28,391 bases of DNA from CAIRYW01 sp041665985 (lineage in GTDB: Bacteria; Patescibacteriota; Minisyncoccia; Phycocordibacterales; CAIRYW01): the NCBI GenBank assembly GCA_041665985.1, contig JBAYHV010000006.1, forward strand, positions 1 through 28,391, given 5' to 3'. The translations under genes and the position numbers were made by a program. Shown here piece after piece: positions 28,103-28,391 of this stretch. Each line of letters opens with the position of its first letter. Positions within the stretch are counted from its first letter, which is position 1. The notes under the pieces are model-generated. The model was not told the origin of the DNA. It saw nothing but the letters and a program-made list of their open reading frames with translations, and ran no database searches.

Positions 28103-28391
28103 TTATTGTGTTGAAGTTGTTGATGACGTTATTGATGCATCTGAAGAAACAGATGCTGGAGATGTTACCTGCCCAGTCGAGTTTTGAGAAGAAGCTTGCC
28201 CATTCAAATCTCCTGCTGGAAGATTTGTTTGGGTTGTTTGAGTAGAAGTTGATGATGTTGTTGATGTTGAATCAATAATAGGATTCGTAGAAGTGCTAAT
28301 GGTTTGTGTCGAGGATGCAACATCTGATAATACAGGAGTGCTTGTTGTGGTTGTTACTGCAGATGTGATTGGCACGGTTACCACCTGCATA
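28103..28391 (-). CDS. C-terminal tail of a Ser/Thr-rich surface protein, cut by window edge
   Basis: The frame is open to the right edge and ends at 28103. The visible 95-96 residues are low-complexity Ser/Thr/Val/Pro/Gln (SSTQTISTSTNP, STTSSTSTQTTQTN), as found in linkers or wall-exposed tails of Parcubacteria surface proteins. The Met at 28390 is probably internal. Function cannot be inferred from the tail. Confidence 0.55.
   Translation of the reverse strand, partial: MQVVTVPITSAVTTTTSTPVLSDVASSTQTISTSTNPIIDSTSTTSSTSTQTTQTNLPAGDLNGQASSQNSTGQVTSPASVSSDASITSSTTSTQ

Noticed and set aside
1..28391. Alternative genetic code (UGA as Gly or Trp)
   Set aside because: All recognised genes read through completely with the standard bacterial code, and no in-frame UGA is needed.
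1..28391. tRNA, rRNA, tmRNA or other standard RNA genes
   Set aside because: No tRNA-like TTCGA arms with matching acceptor stems or rRNA signatures were seen by eye in the intergenic regions; a covariance search would be decisive.

Overview
The window looks like a piece of chromosome from a Candidate Phyla Radiation (Patescibacteria) bacterium, most likely a Parcubacteria-type lineage. It is AT-rich, and almost no start codon has a Shine-Dalgarno sequence. Other pointers are a large secreted protein with a peptidoglycan-binding domain, an FtsK / membrane-anchored Ig-like protein / RecA cluster, a short MetRS, an EF-P with a non-standard tip loop, and many intergenic hairpin repeats. This placement is inferred from gene content; no rRNA or tRNA is present to confirm it.

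Layout. 1-1017: 3'-truncated REP-associated transposase (minus) with composite repeats and terminators behind it. 1018-3400: surface protein (minus) whose best promoter lies about 500 nt upstream, giving a long structured leader. 3479-5036: dense hairpin elements around an HTH protein. 5080-9685 (plus): ftsK, an anchored Ig-like protein, recA and an unknown protein. 9686-10427: repeats, terminators and one tiny ORF. 10428-12870 (minus): rpsF, ssb, rpsR and efp, then a coiled-coil protein. 13111-13959: tatD (minus), divergent from an NlpC/P60 protein (plus, 14031-14495). 14529-27311: a long minus-strand run in the order ileS, recO, DUF11-like membrane protein, glyS, M16 protease, GIY-YIG cassette, AI-2E transporter, metG, interrupted by one tiny plus-strand membrane protein. 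27585-28391: a GC-richer lipoprotein and the tail of a Ser/Thr-rich surface protein.

Together the genes cover chromosome segregation and repair (ftsK, recA, recO, ssb), translation (three aminoacyl-tRNA synthetases, bS6, bS18, EF-P) and the cell surface.

Two observations stand out. First, IleRS carries a complete histidine-phosphatase domain with all its catalytic residues, inserted between the editing region and the KMSKS half. Second, a small GIY-YIG nuclease cassette with inverted terminal repeats sits exactly against the ATG of the downstream gene. It has apparent target duplications that include the ATG, and degenerate copies of the same cassette abut the ATGs of the M16 protease (two in tandem) and glyS. 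This looks like a mobile element that targets start codons. The window also holds at least eight families of short dispersed repeats, including two hairpin elements with a compensatory base change.
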